The notes under the pieces were generated by a model, which worked only from the letters and a program-made list of their open reading frames with translations, did no database searches and was not told the DNA's origin. Shown here in pieces: positions 1-10,733 of a DNA stretch of 64,000 nt. Each line of letters begins with the position of its first letter. Position 1 is the first letter of the stretch. Source of the DNA: Angustibacter luteus (GTDB taxonomy: Bacteria; Actinomycetota; Actinomycetes; Actinomycetales; Angustibacteraceae); assembly GCF_039541115.1 (NCBI RefSeq), contig NZ_BAABFP010000005.1, positions 418,447-482,446 on the forward strand. The letters run 5' to 3'. The position numbers were made by a program, and so were the translations under genes.

Positions 1-2
1 TG

Positions 3-440
3 CGCTCACGGCGCGGCGAGCGGCGGATCGCGGCAGCGGACCTGTTCGCCGGGCCGTTGGAGACGACGCTGGCCACGGACGAGCTCGCGGTGGCCGTCGA
101 GTGGCCGGTGACGGCGCCGAGGGAGAGCACCGCGATCGTCGAGGTCTCGCGCCGGCACGGCGACTACGCCGTGTGCGGTGTCGCGGCGCAGGTCCGGGTC
201 GACGAGGACGGCACCGTGCGGGCAGCGCGCGCGGTCTACGTCTCGATGGGACTGACCCCGCCGGTGCTCGACCTGACCGGAGCCGTTGCGGGGCAACACG
301 TCGAGCGCGCGGACTGGGCCGGGGCCGCGGCGCTGGCCACCGAGCAGCTGGAGCCCGAGGCGGACATCCACGCCAGCGCCGACTACCGGCGTCACCTGGC
401 CGGTGTGCTGACCCGGCGCGCGTTCGAGGAAGCAGGGTGA
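3..440 (+). CDS. molybdenum hydroxylase FAD-binding subunit (CoxM-like), 3' part only
   Basis: The reading frame is open at the left window edge, so only the C-terminal 145 residues or so are present. The visible start of the fragment (RIAAADLFAGPLETTL) and the following region resemble the C-terminal domain of CO-dehydrogenase M / xanthine dehydrogenase FAD subunits, which carry FAD and pass electrons from the 2Fe-2S subunit to an acceptor. It is followed 7 bases later by the 2Fe-2S subunit and then the molybdopterin subunit, the usual medium-small-large order. The FAD-binding N-terminal domain lies outside the window and cannot be checked. Confidence 0.8.
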   Translation, partial: RSRRGERRIAAADLFAGPLETTLATDELAVAVEWPVTAPRESTAIVEVSRRHGDYAVCGVAAQVRVDEDGTVRAARAVYVSMGLTPPVLDLTGAVAGQHVERADWAGAAALATEQLEPEADIHASADYRRHLAGVLTRRAFEEAG

Positions 441-447
441 TCCGGCC

Positions 448-953
<506 letters not shown>

Positions 954-957
<4 letters not shown>

Positions 958-3401
958 CGACCAAGCTGTTCGGGGAGCGGGTCGCCCGGGTCGAGGACCC
1001 ACGGCTGCTGACGGGCGGTGGCCGCTACCTGGACGACCTCGGTCGCGGTGCGCTGGCCGCGGCGTTCGTCCGGAGCCCGCACGCGCACGCGAGGGTGCTG
1101 GACGTCGACGTGACCGGTGCGCTGGACGTCGAGGGCGTCGTCGCGATCTACACCTGGGAGGACCTGGCCGCGGCCGACGAGGCCGAGGGCACCCGGGTCA
1201 GCGAACCGCTACCGCTGCTCATCCCGCACCCGGCGCTGCACGCCGGCCGGACGCCCTACGCGTTGGCGAAGGACGAGGTGAACCACGTCGGCGAGGCGAT
1301 CGTGATGGTCGTGGCCAGCGACCGCTACGTCGCCGAGGACGCCTGCCAGGCGATTGTCGTCCGGTACGAGTACCTGGACCCGGTGGTCGGGATCGAGGTG
1401 TCCCGGCGGGCCGAGCGGTTGGTGCACGACGACGTCCCGGACAACGTGGCAGCGCACCTGCTGCAGCAGACCGTCGGGGACGACGCGCTGCTCGAGGCCA
1501 CGATGGCTTCGGCCCCGCACGTGCTGGAGCTCGAGCTGGACATCGAGCGCAGCGCCTCGATGCCCATGGAGGGCAAGGGGGTGCTGGCCCGGTGGGACCT
1601 GGAGGAGCAGTCCCTTCGGGTGCACACCTCCACCCAGGCGTCGACCTCCGTACGCGCGGCCGTCGCGGCCAAGCTCGCCCTGCCGCTGAACAGGGTGCAC
1701 TGCATCGCACCCGACGTCGGCGGCGGTTTCGGCGTGAAGATCGTGCACCCGTGGCCGGAGGAGGTGTTGGTGCCGTGGGCGGCGAAGCGGCTCGCGGCGT
1801 CCGGGCTGGGCACCGCCGTGAAGTGGACCGAGGACCGGCGCGAGCACTTCATCTCCAGCGCGCACGAACGCGGCCAGCTGCAACAGATCCGGGTCGGGTT
1901 CGACGACGACGGCCACCTGCTCGCCCTCGACGTGAAGTTCTGGCACGACAACGGCGCGTACACCCCGTACGGGATCATCGTGCCGATCATCACGTCGACC
2001 CAGCTGCTCGGGCCGTACAAACCGAAGGTGTACCGGTGCGAGTTCTGGTCGCTCTACACCAACACCGTCATCGTCACGCCGTACCGCGGCGCCGGCCGGC
2101 CGCAGGCGGTCTTCGCGATGGAGCGGACGATGGACGCCATCGCCGCCGAGCTGGGCCTGGACCGCACGGTGGTCCGTGAGCGGAACTTCATCCAGCCCGA
2201 CGAGATGCCCTACGACCACCACCTGACGTTCCAGGACGGCCGGCCGCTCGTCTACGACTCCGGTGACTTCCCGGCGTCCCTGGCCAAGCTCAAGGCGTTG
2301 GTCGGCTGGGACGACTTCGCCGACTACCGCGACCGGCTGCGCCAGGACGGGCGCCGCGTCGGCCTCGGCCTGGCCTGCTACGTCGAGGGCACCGGGGTCG
2401 GCCCGTACGAGGGCGCGCACGTGGTCGTCGAGACCAGCGGGCAGGTCAAGGTCGCCACCGGGCTGACCACCCAGGGGCAGGGGCACTACACGGCGTTCGC
2501 GCAGATCGTGGCCGACGAGCTCGGGGTGCCGATGGCGGACGTCGAGATCGTCACGGGCGACACCCGGCGGTTCCCGTACGCGGTCGGCACGTTCGCCTCG
2601 CGCGCGGCGGTGATGAGCGGTTCCGCGATCGCCGCGGCGTCGCGGATCGTGCGGGCCAAGGCGCTGCGGATCGCCGCCGAGGCGCTCGAGGTCTCCGAGG
2701 ACGACCTGGAGATCGTCGACGGGGTGGCGCGGGTGAAGGGTGCCCCGGCGACCCGGATGCCGCTGGGCACGATCGCGGTGCTGTCCAACCCCCTGCGGTA
2801 CGCGTTCGACGACGCGGCCCGCGCCGCGACCCAGTTCGCGGTCGGAGCGGCCAACAAGGTGCCGGTGCCGGACGGCGAGGCGCCGGGCCTGGAGGGCACC
2901 GGGTACTACTCGCCGGAGCGGTCCACGTTCGCGAACGGCATGCACGCCGTGGTCGTGGAGACGGACCAGGAGACCGCCGAGATCCGGATCCTGCGCTACT
3001 GCGTGGTGCACGACTGCGGCAAGCTGATCAACCCGCTCATCGTCGAGGGGCAGATCCACGGCGGCGTGGCGCAGGGCGTCGGCGGGGCGCTCTACGAGCG
3101 GATGGAGTACGACGAGTTCGGTCAGCTGCTCAACGCGTCGTACATGGACTTCCTGATGCCCTACGCGACGGAGGTGCCCCGCACCATCGAGGTCGACCAC
3201 CTCGAGACGCCGTCCCCGCTGAACCCGCTGGGAATCAAGGGTGCGGGGGAGGCCGGCGTCATCCCCGGCGCTGCCGCGATCGCCGCCGCCATCGAGGACG
3301 CCGAGGGGTTCGTGATCACCCGGATGCCGATCAGCCCGAGCGAGCTGTTCGCGCTGCGTCGCGAGCACGACAGCCAGCCACCTGGAGAGGAAACCCTATG
3401 A
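954..3401 (+). CDS. molybdenum hydroxylase molybdopterin-binding subunit (form II CoxL-like)
   Basis: An 815-residue catalytic subunit of the xanthine dehydrogenase / CO dehydrogenase large-subunit family. The ATG at 954 overlaps the previous stop and gives the usual N-terminus (LFGERVARVEDPRLLTG). The active-site loop reads PYRGAGR (residues 376-382). True CO dehydrogenases (form I) have AYxCSFR with the copper-binding Cys; here Gly379 sits at that place, so CO oxidation is unlikely. The C-terminal catalytic Glu is present in GAGEAG (Glu766). The family hydroxylates N-heterocycles or aldehydes using water. Its operon partners (nitrilase, hydantoinase) favour an N-heterocycle; the substrate is inferred. 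Confidence 0.92.
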
Positions 3402-4018
3402 AGGTCAACGGATCCGCCGTCCTGCACGCCGAGCGGCAGCGGGTCTACGACGCGCTCAACGACCCGGCGGTACTCGGCGGGGCGATCCCGGGCTGCCAGT
3501 CGCTGGTCGCCCTGGGGGAGGACCGCTACCGGATGAGCGTGACCGCAGGGGTGGCGTCCATCAAGGGCACCTACGACGGTGAGGTGCAGCTCAGCGACCA
3601 GCGGGCCCCGGGGTCGTTCACCATGCGTGCCAAGGGATCCGGCGCTCCCGGCACCGTGGACGCGACCTGCCGGGTGACCCTCACCGAGGGGGACGACGGC
3701 ACGACCACGCTCGAGTACGACGCGGACGCGGTGGTCGGCGGCGTGGTCGGGGGAGTGGGTCAGCGGATGCTGACCGGCGTCGCGAAGAAGATGGCCGGTC
3801 AGTTCTTCGGCAACGTGGACGACGTGCTGACCGGCCGAAGGCCGGCGGTGACCACGGAAGCGGCGAGCGAAGCGAGCCGGCCCCTCGCCGGCACGACGCG
3901 GCCTGCCCCGGCAGGCCCCGCCCAGTCCCGCACCTCACCCCTGGCCGCCGCGCTCGTCGGCGCGGCGATCGCGCTGGCCGGCGTCGCCCTCGGCTGGGCG
4001 ATCGCCCGGGGGCGTTGA
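3398..4018 (+). CDS. CoxG-like SRPBCC protein with C-terminal membrane anchor
   Basis: A 206-residue protein whose first 145 or so residues fit the CO dehydrogenase subunit G (SRPBCC) fold, including the typical start MKVNGSAVLHAERQRVYDAL and the IPGCQSL segment. A Pro/Ala/Thr-rich linker (about 147-180) leads to one hydrophobic helix at the C-terminus, ending in arginines. CoxG proteins help assemble molybdenum hydroxylases and recruit them to the membrane, and the tail fits that. It overlaps the large subunit by ATGA and is one base from the next gene. Confidence 0.88.
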   Translation: MKVNGSAVLHAERQRVYDALNDPAVLGGAIPGCQSLVALGEDRYRMSVTAGVASIKGTYDGEVQLSDQRAPGSFTMRAKGSGAPGTVDATCRVTLTEGDDGTTTLEYDADAVVGGVVGGVGQRMLTGVAKKMAGQFFGNVDDVLTGRRPAVTTEAASEASRPLAGTTRPAPAGPAQSRTSPLAAALVGAAIALAGVALGWAIARGR

Positions 4019-4019
4019 G

Positions 4020-4958
4020 GTGCGCGCGTTCACGGCGGCCGCCGTGCAGCTCGCGCCCGACCCGTCGTCGCTGACCCCGGACAGCATCGCCGGCAACTGC
4101 GCCCGGGCCGCGGACTGGGTGCGGCGTTGCGCCCAGCAGACGGGGGCCGAGCTGGTGGTGCTGCCCGAGACGGCGTCGACCGGCTTCACCCCGGGCATCG
4201 GCCCGGACGCGTTGTGGGACCTGGTCTCCGCCGTCCCGGGGCCGGTGACGGAACCGCTCCAGGAGGCGGCCCAGGCCACGGGCTCGCACGTCGTGTGGGG
4301 CACCTACGAGCGCGGACCCGAGCGCGGCACCGTCTACAACGCGTCGGTGCTCATCGGTCCGGACGGCGGCGTGCTCGGCGTCTACCGCAAGACGCAGCCC
4401 TTCTGCACCGAGGACGTGGCCCGCGGGGGGTGGGTCACCCCGGGCGACTCGGTGACCGTGACGGACACCGAGCTGGGCCGGATCGGCATGGCCATCTGCT
4501 TCGACGGCGACTTCCCCGAGCTGTGGCGGATCCAGGCCGTGCAGGGCGCGGAGGTGATCGTGCGGCCGTCGGCGCTGCTGCGCTCGGCCGACATCGCCGA
4601 GCTGACCAGCCGGGCTCGCGCCTACGACAACCACGTCTACGTGGTCGCGGCCAACGCGACCGGCACCGACCCGGCGGGCGTGCACTACTTCGGCAACAGC
4701 CACATCGTGGACCCGACCTCGCACACGGTGGCGCGTGCGGCCAGCCACGAGTGCTGGGTCACGGCGCGGCTCGACCCGGCCACGGCGATGGCGTCACTGA
4801 CGCCGGGGAGCTCGGTGCCCCAGTCGTTCGACCACCTCGCCGAGCGCAACCTGGACGTGATCCGGCGGTACGCCGACGACCTGCAGGCCCCCGCGAGGTC
4901 GTCCTTCCCGCACGGCGCACCGCACGCGGCGACGGAGGACCCGGCGGACCGACCGTGA
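4020..4958 (+). CDS. nitrilase-superfamily carbon-nitrogen hydrolase
   Basis: A 312-residue cytoplasmic hydrolase with the whole catalytic triad of the superfamily: Glu50 (VVLPETAS), Lys124 (VYRKTQPF) and Cys160 (MAICFDGDFPE). Such enzymes cleave amides, N-carbamoyl groups or nitriles. The GTG start is one base after the coxG-like stop, and its stop overlaps the hyuA start as GTGA. In this operon an N-carbamoyl amino acid or ureido acid released by ring opening is a reasonable substrate, but residues alone do not separate amidase, carbamoylase and nitrilase activity. Confidence 0.88.
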   Translation: MRAFTAAAVQLAPDPSSLTPDSIAGNCARAADWVRRCAQQTGAELVVLPETASTGFTPGIGPDALWDLVSAVPGPVTEPLQEAAQATGSHVVWGTYERGPERGTVYNASVLIGPDGGVLGVYRKTQPFCTEDVARGGWVTPGDSVTVTDTELGRIGMAICFDGDFPELWRIQAVQGAEVIVRPSALLRSADIAELTSRARAYDNHVYVVAANATGTDPAGVHYFGNSHIVDPTSHTVARAASHECWVTARLDPATAMASLTPGSSVPQSFDHLAERNLDVIRRYADDLQAPARSSFPHGAPHAATEDPADRP

Positions 4959-7051
4959 CCCCCTCGGCGGCCAGCAGGCGGGTGCGGATCGGCATCGACA
5001 CCGGCGGCACGTTCACGGACGTGGTCGCGGTGGACGAGGACTCGGGCGAGATCGTGACGACCAAGACGCCGTCCACGCCGGTCGACCCGGCCGAGGGCTT
5101 CCTGGCCGGCATCGACAAGGTGCTCGCCGTGATGGGGCTGGACGGCACGGCAGTGAGCGCGGTCAGCCACGGCACCACCGTGGCGACCAACAAGCTGCTC
5201 GAGGGCAAGGTGGAGAACCTCGGGTTCATCACCACCGAGGGTTACCGGCACGTGCTGGAGATCGCCCGGCAGTCGGTGCCGGACGGCTACGGCAACTCCT
5301 ACTTCTGGGTCAAGCCCCCGCGGATCGTGCCGGCCGACCGGGTGCGCACCGTGGGTGGCCGGCTGGCCGTGGACGGCAGCGAGGTCCGCCCCTTCGACGA
5401 GGCCGACGCCGTGGCCGCGGCCCGGTTCTTCCGCGACCTCGGGATCTCGACCATCGGGGTCTGCTTCCTGCACTCCTACGCTGACCCGCGGCACGAGCTC
5501 GCGATGCGCGACGTGCTCGCCCGCGAGCACCCGGACGCGACGGTGAGCATCTCCAGCGAGGTGCTGCGCGAGTACCGCGAGTACGAGCGCAGCGTGACGA
5601 CCCTGGTGGACGCCGCGGTGAAACCCAACATCCGCCGCTACGTCGAGAACATCGGACGCCGGCTCGCCGACTACGCCCACGGCGCGAGCGTGCCGTTCTA
5701 CGTGATGAAGTCCAACGGCGGCGTGCTGTCCGCCGCGGAGGTCGTGCACCAGCCGATCACCACGGTGCTGTCCGGTCCGGCGGCCGGCGCGCTCGGCGCC
5801 GCGGTGGTCGCCCGCGCGGCCGGAGTGGACCGGGTGCTGACGTGCGACGGGGGTGGCACGTCGACCGACGTCACGGTCGTGGTGGGCGGCCGGCCCGCGC
5901 TCACCACCGAGGGCACGGTCGGGGCCTATCCGAGCAAGATCCCGATGATCGACGTCGTGACCGTGGGTGCCGGCGGAGGGTCCATCGCCTGGGTGACCCC
6001 GGAGGGCACCCTCAAGGTCGGCCCTCAGTCGGCCGGCGCCGACCCCGGCCCGGTCTGCTACGGCCGCGGCGGCACGGAGCCCACGATCACCGACGCCCAC
6101 CTGGTCCTCGGCCGCATCCCGGCCCACCTGCTCGGCGGGGAGGTCCCGCTGGACGCCGACGCCGCCCAGGCAGCGGTGGCCGGGCTGGCTGGTCGACTCG
6201 GCCTCGAGCCCGCCGCCTGCGCCAACGGCATCCTGGAGATCTCGGCCTGGAACCAGGCGAACGCCCTGCGGCAGATCTCGGTCAAGCGCGGGCTCGACGT
6301 CCGGGACTTCACCCTGGTCACGTTCGGCGGGTCCGGGTCGCTGCTGGCCTGCCGGCTGGTGGACGTGCTCGGTCTGGACGGCGTCCTGGTGCCGCCGGAC
6401 CCGGGCAACCTGTCGGCGTACGGGCTGCTCACCGTCGACGTCCGCAACGACTACGTGCGGACGGCGGTGGCCCGGCAGACCCGGCTGGACCACCAGCGGA
6501 TGGACGGCATCGTCACCGAGCTCACCGCGCAGGCCGACGAGGCGCTTGCCCGCGAGGGCTTCGCTCCGGCCGACCGCAGGTTCGAGCGCACCGCTGATGT
6601 CCGGTACTACGGCCAGGCCTTCGAGGTCCGAGTCACCGTGCCGGACGGACCGGTCGACGACGCGCTGACCGCGCGGGTCGCCGAGCAGTTCCACGACGAG
6701 CACCGCGCGCTCTACGGCTACGACCTGCGCACCGACGTGCGGCAGGAGGTCGAGTGGGTGAACCTGCGGGTCACGGGCGTCGGCCCCATCCGCACCCCGG
6801 AGCTGCCCGAGGCGGCACCCGGCACGGGTGCGCAGGTGGCCCGCACGGGCACCCGGCGCGCCGACTTCGGCGACGGCTGGTGCGAGGCCGTGCTCTACGA
6901 CCGGGCGCGGCTCGGCGCCGGCGACGTGGTGTCCGGCCCCGCCGTGATCGAGGAGTTCGGCTCGACGGTCCCGCTACACCCCGGCTTCCGCGCTGAGGTC
7001 GACGCCCACCGGAACCTGCGGATCACCCGGACCGGGGGGAGCCCGTCATGA
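4955..7051 (+). CDS. hyuA: hydantoinase/oxoprolinase subunit A (HyuA)
   Basis: A 698-residue ATP-dependent hydantoinase/5-oxoprolinase A subunit. The N-terminal phosphate-binding motif is GIDTGGTFTD (about residues 11-20) and a second ASKHA-type motif is CDGGGTSTDV near residue 300. The family opens cyclic amides such as 5-oxoproline or N-methylhydantoin using ATP. The GTG at 4955 was chosen because it overlaps the nitrilase stop; upstream sequence in this frame belongs to the nitrilase gene. It overlaps hyuB by ATGA, as expected for subunits made in equal amounts. Confidence 0.92.
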   Translation: MTPSAASRRVRIGIDTGGTFTDVVAVDEDSGEIVTTKTPSTPVDPAEGFLAGIDKVLAVMGLDGTAVSAVSHGTTVATNKLLEGKVENLGFITTEGYRHVLEIARQSVPDGYGNSYFWVKPPRIVPADRVRTVGGRLAVDGSEVRPFDEADAVAAARFFRDLGISTIGVCFLHSYADPRHELAMRDVLAREHPDATVSISSEVLREYREYERSVTTLVDAAVKPNIRRYVENIGRRLADYAHGASVPFYVMKSNGGVLSAAEVVHQPITTVLSGPAAGALGAAVVARAAGVDRVLTCDGGGTSTDVTVVVGGRPALTTEGTVGAYPSKIPMIDVVTVGAGGGSIAWVTPEGTLKVGPQSAGADPGPVCYGRGGTEPTITDAHLVLGRIPAHLLGGEVPLDADAAQAAVAGLAGRLGLEPAACANGILEISAWNQANALRQISVKRGLDVRDFTLVTFGGSGSLLACRLVDVLGLDGVLVPPDPGNLSAYGLLTVDVRNDYVRTAVARQTRLDHQRMDGIVTELTAQADEALAREGFAPADRRFERTADVRYYGQAFEVRVTVPDGPVDDALTARVAEQFHDEHRALYGYDLRTDVRQEVEWVNLRVTGVGPIRTPELPEAAPGTGAQVARTGTRRADFGDGWCEAVLYDRARLGAGDVVSGPAVIEEFGSTVPLHPGFRAEVDAHRNLRITRTGGSPS

Positions 7052-8997
7052 GCGGCATGCGGCAGCACCCGTTCGGCTACCGGCTCACCGAGGTCCCGGC
7101 GTCCGACGTCGACCCCGTTCTGGTCGAGATCGTCGAGGGCTACCTGGCCAGCGTCGAGATGGAGGTCGAGACCGCCATCGCGCGGACCTCTCGCTCACCC
7201 ATGATCAGGGACGCGCACGACTTCCGGGCCGGCATCCACGACCGGCACCTGCGCAAGCTCACCGGACGCTCGTACTCGGCCCTCGTGCACCCGATCGCCC
7301 GGGACTTTCCGCCGGAGACGATGCGGCCCGGCGACGTGTTCTTCCACAACGACGTCTACGAGTCCGAGGGCGGGATCGGGCACCTGCCGGACCTGTGCGT
7401 GACCGTGCCGGTGTTCGCCGCCGACGCCGCCGGCGAGCCGTCCGTCGTGGCCTTCGTGCAGGCCTTCGGGCACCACGACGACATCGGCGGTGCGGTGCCG
7501 GGTTCCATGCCGTCCAACGCCACCAGCGTGTTCGCCGAGGGTCTGATGGTGCCGCCGATCCGGTTGTGGGACGCGGGGGTGCCGAACGCGGCGGCGCTGC
7601 GGATCATGACCCGGAACTCGCGGATGCCCGAGTCGCTGGCCGCGGACCTGGACGCCGAGTGCAGCGCCTGCCTGATGGGGGCCCGGCGGCTGGGCGAGCT
7701 GTTCGACCGGTACGGCGTGGACACGGTCGAGGCGACGTTCGACGCGATCCTGGACAACACCACGGCGACGTACCGGCGCGAGATCCTGTCCAAGATCCCG
7801 GTGGGGCAGTACGTGTGGGAGGACTACGCCGAGCACGACGGCGTGGAGGAGCCCAGGCTGCACACCCAGCGCATCACGCTGACCCGCACGGCCGCCGACG
7901 ACCCGGACGGCGAGCGGCTGGTCATCGACTTCACCGGGACCGGACCGCAGGCCCGCGGACCCATCAACCACTGCGGCGACTACGCCGAGGGCACCTTCCT
8001 GAAGAAGTGGCTCGCGCCGATCCTGCGCAACCTGGCCGACTCCCCGCAGCGGATGGCCGAGCTCGACGTCAACGAGGGGGTCGTCCCGCTGATCGAGATG
8101 CGCTTCCCGGAACCTGGGACGCTGCTGACGCCGATCTTCCCGGCGCCCACCAACGCGCGCACCTTCGTCATCCTGCGGCTGCTCGGTGTCCTGGCCGGGG
8201 TCGTCGCCAAGGCGGTGGACGGCCAGATGCCCGCCGACCAGGAGACGATCCGCTACACCGGCGTCTACGGCGATGACCTCGAGGGCAATCCCTACCTGAT
8301 GCGCGAGGTGCTGGGTGGCGGGTCCGGTGGGCGGCCGCACGGCGACGGGGAGGACACCATCCACGTCGTCCCGGACAGCCGCAACCTGCCGACCGAGTTC
8401 ACCGAGAGCCGGTTCCCGTTCCGGGTCGAGTCGCTGGGGCTGGCCGTCGACTCCGGCGGGGCCGGCCTGCACCGGGGCGGGCTCGGTTACGACAAGCAGA
8501 TCCGGATGCTGCGCGACGGGCACTTCATGTCCATCGCGGACCGCTCGATCCTGGCCTGCTGGGGAGTGCGCGGCGGCCAGGCCGGTCAGCCCTTCTCCGT
8601 GACGGTGGACGTCGGGGGCCCCAACGAGCGCGAGGTGGACGCCCTGGCCGATGCCGAGCCGGTGCAGGCGGGGGAGCTGATCCGGATCCGGACGACGGGC
8701 GGTGGCGGTTGGGGTGACCCGCTGGAGCGGGCCGCGGCGGACGTCGTCCGCGACGTGCGCTGGGGCAAGGTGTCCATCGCGGGCGCCGCCCGTGACTACG
8801 GCGTGGTGCTCACCGGATCCGCGGACGACCCCGAGCTCGACGCGGCAGGCACTCAAGCGATGCGGCAGCAGCGCCGGCAGGCGCGACCGGCCGAGGCGCC
8901 GTTCTTCGACCGCGGGCCCGGCTACGCACGGCTCAGCGGCGGCGCGACGAGCGCCGAGGTGGACTGGGTGGAGCCGGCTGAGCCCTCTGACGGCTAG
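7048..8997 (+). CDS. hyuB: hydantoinase/oxoprolinase subunit B (HyuB)
   Basis: A 649-residue partner of HyuA. It shows the typical B-subunit segments: DPVLVEIVEGYLASVEMEVE at the start, then RPGDVFFHNDVY, GIGHLPDL and HHDDIGG in the N-terminal third, and GGGGWGDPLER near the end. It forms the complex that hydrolyses a cyclic amide with ATP. It is the last gene of the coupled operon, and its stop overlaps by 4 bases the stop of the convergent alpha/beta hydrolase. Length is slightly above the roughly 550-600 of many B subunits because of a C-terminal extension of about 60 residues. Confidence 0.92.
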   Translation: MSGMRQHPFGYRLTEVPASDVDPVLVEIVEGYLASVEMEVETAIARTSRSPMIRDAHDFRAGIHDRHLRKLTGRSYSALVHPIARDFPPETMRPGDVFFHNDVYESEGGIGHLPDLCVTVPVFAADAAGEPSVVAFVQAFGHHDDIGGAVPGSMPSNATSVFAEGLMVPPIRLWDAGVPNAAALRIMTRNSRMPESLAADLDAECSACLMGARRLGELFDRYGVDTVEATFDAILDNTTATYRREILSKIPVGQYVWEDYAEHDGVEEPRLHTQRITLTRTAADDPDGERLVIDFTGTGPQARGPINHCGDYAEGTFLKKWLAPILRNLADSPQRMAELDVNEGVVPLIEMRFPEPGTLLTPIFPAPTNARTFVILRLLGVLAGVVAKAVDGQMPADQETIRYTGVYGDDLEGNPYLMREVLGGGSGGRPHGDGEDTIHVVPDSRNLPTEFTESRFPFRVESLGLAVDSGGAGLHRGGLGYDKQIRMLRDGHFMSIADRSILACWGVRGGQAGQPFSVTVDVGGPNEREVDALADAEPVQAGELIRIRTTGGGGWGDPLERAAADVVRDVRWGKVSIAGAARDYGVVLTGSADDPELDAAGTQAMRQQRRQARPAEAPFFDRGPGYARLSGGATSAEVDWVEPAEPSDG

Positions 8998-9845
8998 GCG
9001 TACTGCTTCACGAACCCCAGGGCGGTGTCGGCCACCTCGCGCCAACCGCTGTCGATGGTCAGCGCGTGGCCGCGGTTCGCGATCTCGACGAACTCGGTGA
9101 CGCCCTCGTTGCGCTTCTGCTTCTTGAAGGCGGCGTTCGAGATCGCGTGCGGGACGGTGTGGTCCTGCTCGCCGCCGATGATCAGCAGGGGGCCGCGGTC
9201 GGGGTTCTTGCTCTTGACCTTGGCCTGGGTCCAGGGGTTGAGGTTCGCGCTGGCGGCCTGGAACAGGGGTGCGCCGGGGGCGGGGACGGCGAACGCGTCG
9301 TACAGCTCCTTCGCCTCGTCCTCGCTGACCGCGTTCGCGAAGGCGTACCGGAACTGCTCGTAGGTGAGCGGGACGGCACGGTGCTTGTTGGCGGGGTTGG
9401 TCAGCACGGGGCTGGAGGCACGCAGCGCCGAGATGGGCAGCGGCAGCACGCCACGGAACGGGGCCGGCGAGATGGACACGGTGGCCGCGGACAGGCCGCG
9501 CCCGGCGACCATCTGGGCCAGCAGGCCGCCGAACGAGTGCCCCACGACGGCGGGCTTCTGCTCCAGCAGCGCGATCACGGCCGCGTAGTGGTCGGCGACC
9601 TGCCCGACGGTCTTGTTCGCGAACACCTCGGGGTGCGCGTTGGCCTCCTCGACGGTCTCCGGGTCGTCCGGCCAGCCGGGGCTGACGGCGGCGTAGCCGG
9701 CCTCCTCGAACACGGCGGCCCAGCGGTCCCAGCTGCTGGGCAGCAGCCAGAGCCCGTGGATGAAGACGACGGGACGGCGGCCGGCGGCGTTGGCGGCCTC
9801 GACCTGGTCGAGGGTGGACTGCGGGATCAAGGACTCCGTGGCCAT
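8994..9845 (-). CDS. alpha/beta hydrolase
   Basis: A 283-residue alpha/beta-fold hydrolase with an oxyanion segment FIHGLW, nucleophile elbow GHSFGG (Ser104), acid GGEQDH (Asp228) and base NRGHALT (His260). The ATG at 9845 was chosen because GGGAG lies 7 bases upstream; an in-frame start 36 bases further upstream lacks support. Substrate unknown; this branch covers non-haem chloroperoxidase-like esterases and lipases. It converges on hyuB and does not look like part of that operon. Confidence 0.85.
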   Translation of the reverse strand: MATESLIPQSTLDQVEAANAAGRRPVVFIHGLWLLPSSWDRWAAVFEEAGYAAVSPGWPDDPETVEEANAHPEVFANKTVGQVADHYAAVIALLEQKPAVVGHSFGGLLAQMVAGRGLSAATVSISPAPFRGVLPLPISALRASSPVLTNPANKHRAVPLTYEQFRYAFANAVSEDEAKELYDAFAVPAPGAPLFQAASANLNPWTQAKVKSKNPDRGPLLIIGGEQDHTVPHAISNAAFKKQKRNEGVTEFVEIANRGHALTIDSGWREVADTALGFVKQYA

Positions 9846-9986
9846 GCGAGCGCTCCCAGGGATTGGTGGGCCGAGCAGCACGTGCGGTCCATAGGGACGC
9901 TATCGGCGCGTGCGGACCCTGTGAAGATCATGTGCGGCAGCGTCTCACCGACCGGTACGCACGGGCTCACCCGTGATGATGGGGTG

Positions 9987-10733
9987 GTGCCGTTCACCGT
10001 CTCCCACGTCGTCGCCGTCCTGCCGCTGCGACGTGTGCCGTGGCTGCCGACCTCCGCGCTCGTGATCGGGTCGATGGCGCCGGACAGCCCGTCGATGGTC
10101 GGGGCGTTGCGGTGGCGCGACAGCACGCACACGTTGGCAGGCGCCATGACGACCGACGTGGCCATCACGGCCGTCGGCTGCGTGCTCTGGGCCTGGGTGC
10201 TGCGGCCCGTGGTGGCCGACCTCGTGCCTGCCCTCGCGGCGCGGTGGCGGCCTTCGGTGCAGCCGCGCCGACCGCTCGTCGTGCAAGGACTGCTCTGGTA
10301 CCTGGCCGCGGCGATCGGCTGCCTCACCCACGTCGTGTGGGACGCCTTCACCCACCCTGGTGGCGCGGAGGGCGGTTGGATCCCGCTGGACGGCGTGAAC
10401 GCGCACACCTACGCGCAGCTGCAGCTGCTGTCCAGCGTGCTGGGAATCGTGATCCTGGCGTGGTGGACGGCGCGTTGGTGGCGTGCCCACCCGCCGATCG
10501 CCCACTCCGAGCCCGGCACCCCCGCCGTCCGGCACCGGCGCAGCGCCGTGGCCCTGGTCGTGGTGGCCGCCGGCGCGCTCTGGGCAGCGACGGACCGGGC
10601 GCTGACCGGCGGACGGGCCGGGCAGCAGGTCCTGGTCGACCTCGGGTTCGGCGCCCTGGCCGGGGCGCTGGTCGGTGCGCTCCTCGTCGCGGTCGTGTAC
10701 CGGTTGACGCTGTTGCGCGGCCGCTCGACCTAG
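9987..10733 (+). CDS. DUF4184 family membrane protein
   Basis: A 248-residue protein beginning MPFTVSHVVAVLPL, the recognisable start of DUF4184 proteins, followed by SMAPDSPSM and a conserved HVVWDAFTHPGG segment. About five or six hydrophobic helices suggest an inner-membrane protein; the conserved His/Asp residues may bind metal. Function is unknown. The GTG at 9987 gives the family N-terminus; GATGAT six bases upstream resembles a -10 box, so the mRNA may be leaderless. The stop overlaps that of the convergent kinase-like gene. Confidence 0.82.
   Translation: MPFTVSHVVAVLPLRRVPWLPTSALVIGSMAPDSPSMVGALRWRDSTHTLAGAMTTDVAITAVGCVLWAWVLRPVVADLVPALAARWRPSVQPRRPLVVQGLLWYLAAAIGCLTHVVWDAFTHPGGAEGGWIPLDGVNAHTYAQLQLLSSVLGIVILAWWTARWWRAHPPIAHSEPGTPAVRHRRSAVALVVVAAGALWAATDRALTGGRAGQQVLVDLGFGALAGALVGALLVAVVYRLTLLRGRST

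Noticed and set aside
1209-3368. A long minus-strand open frame opposite the molybdopterin subunit gene
   Set aside because: Its composition (rich in Arg, His, Gly, Asp, Val) is what the reverse of a GC-rich coding strand gives, and no domain is recognisable.
9066-9986. Long plus-strand extension before DUF4184
   Set aside because: It is the antisense of the alpha/beta hydrolase; the DUF4184 family starts with MPFTxSH at 9987.
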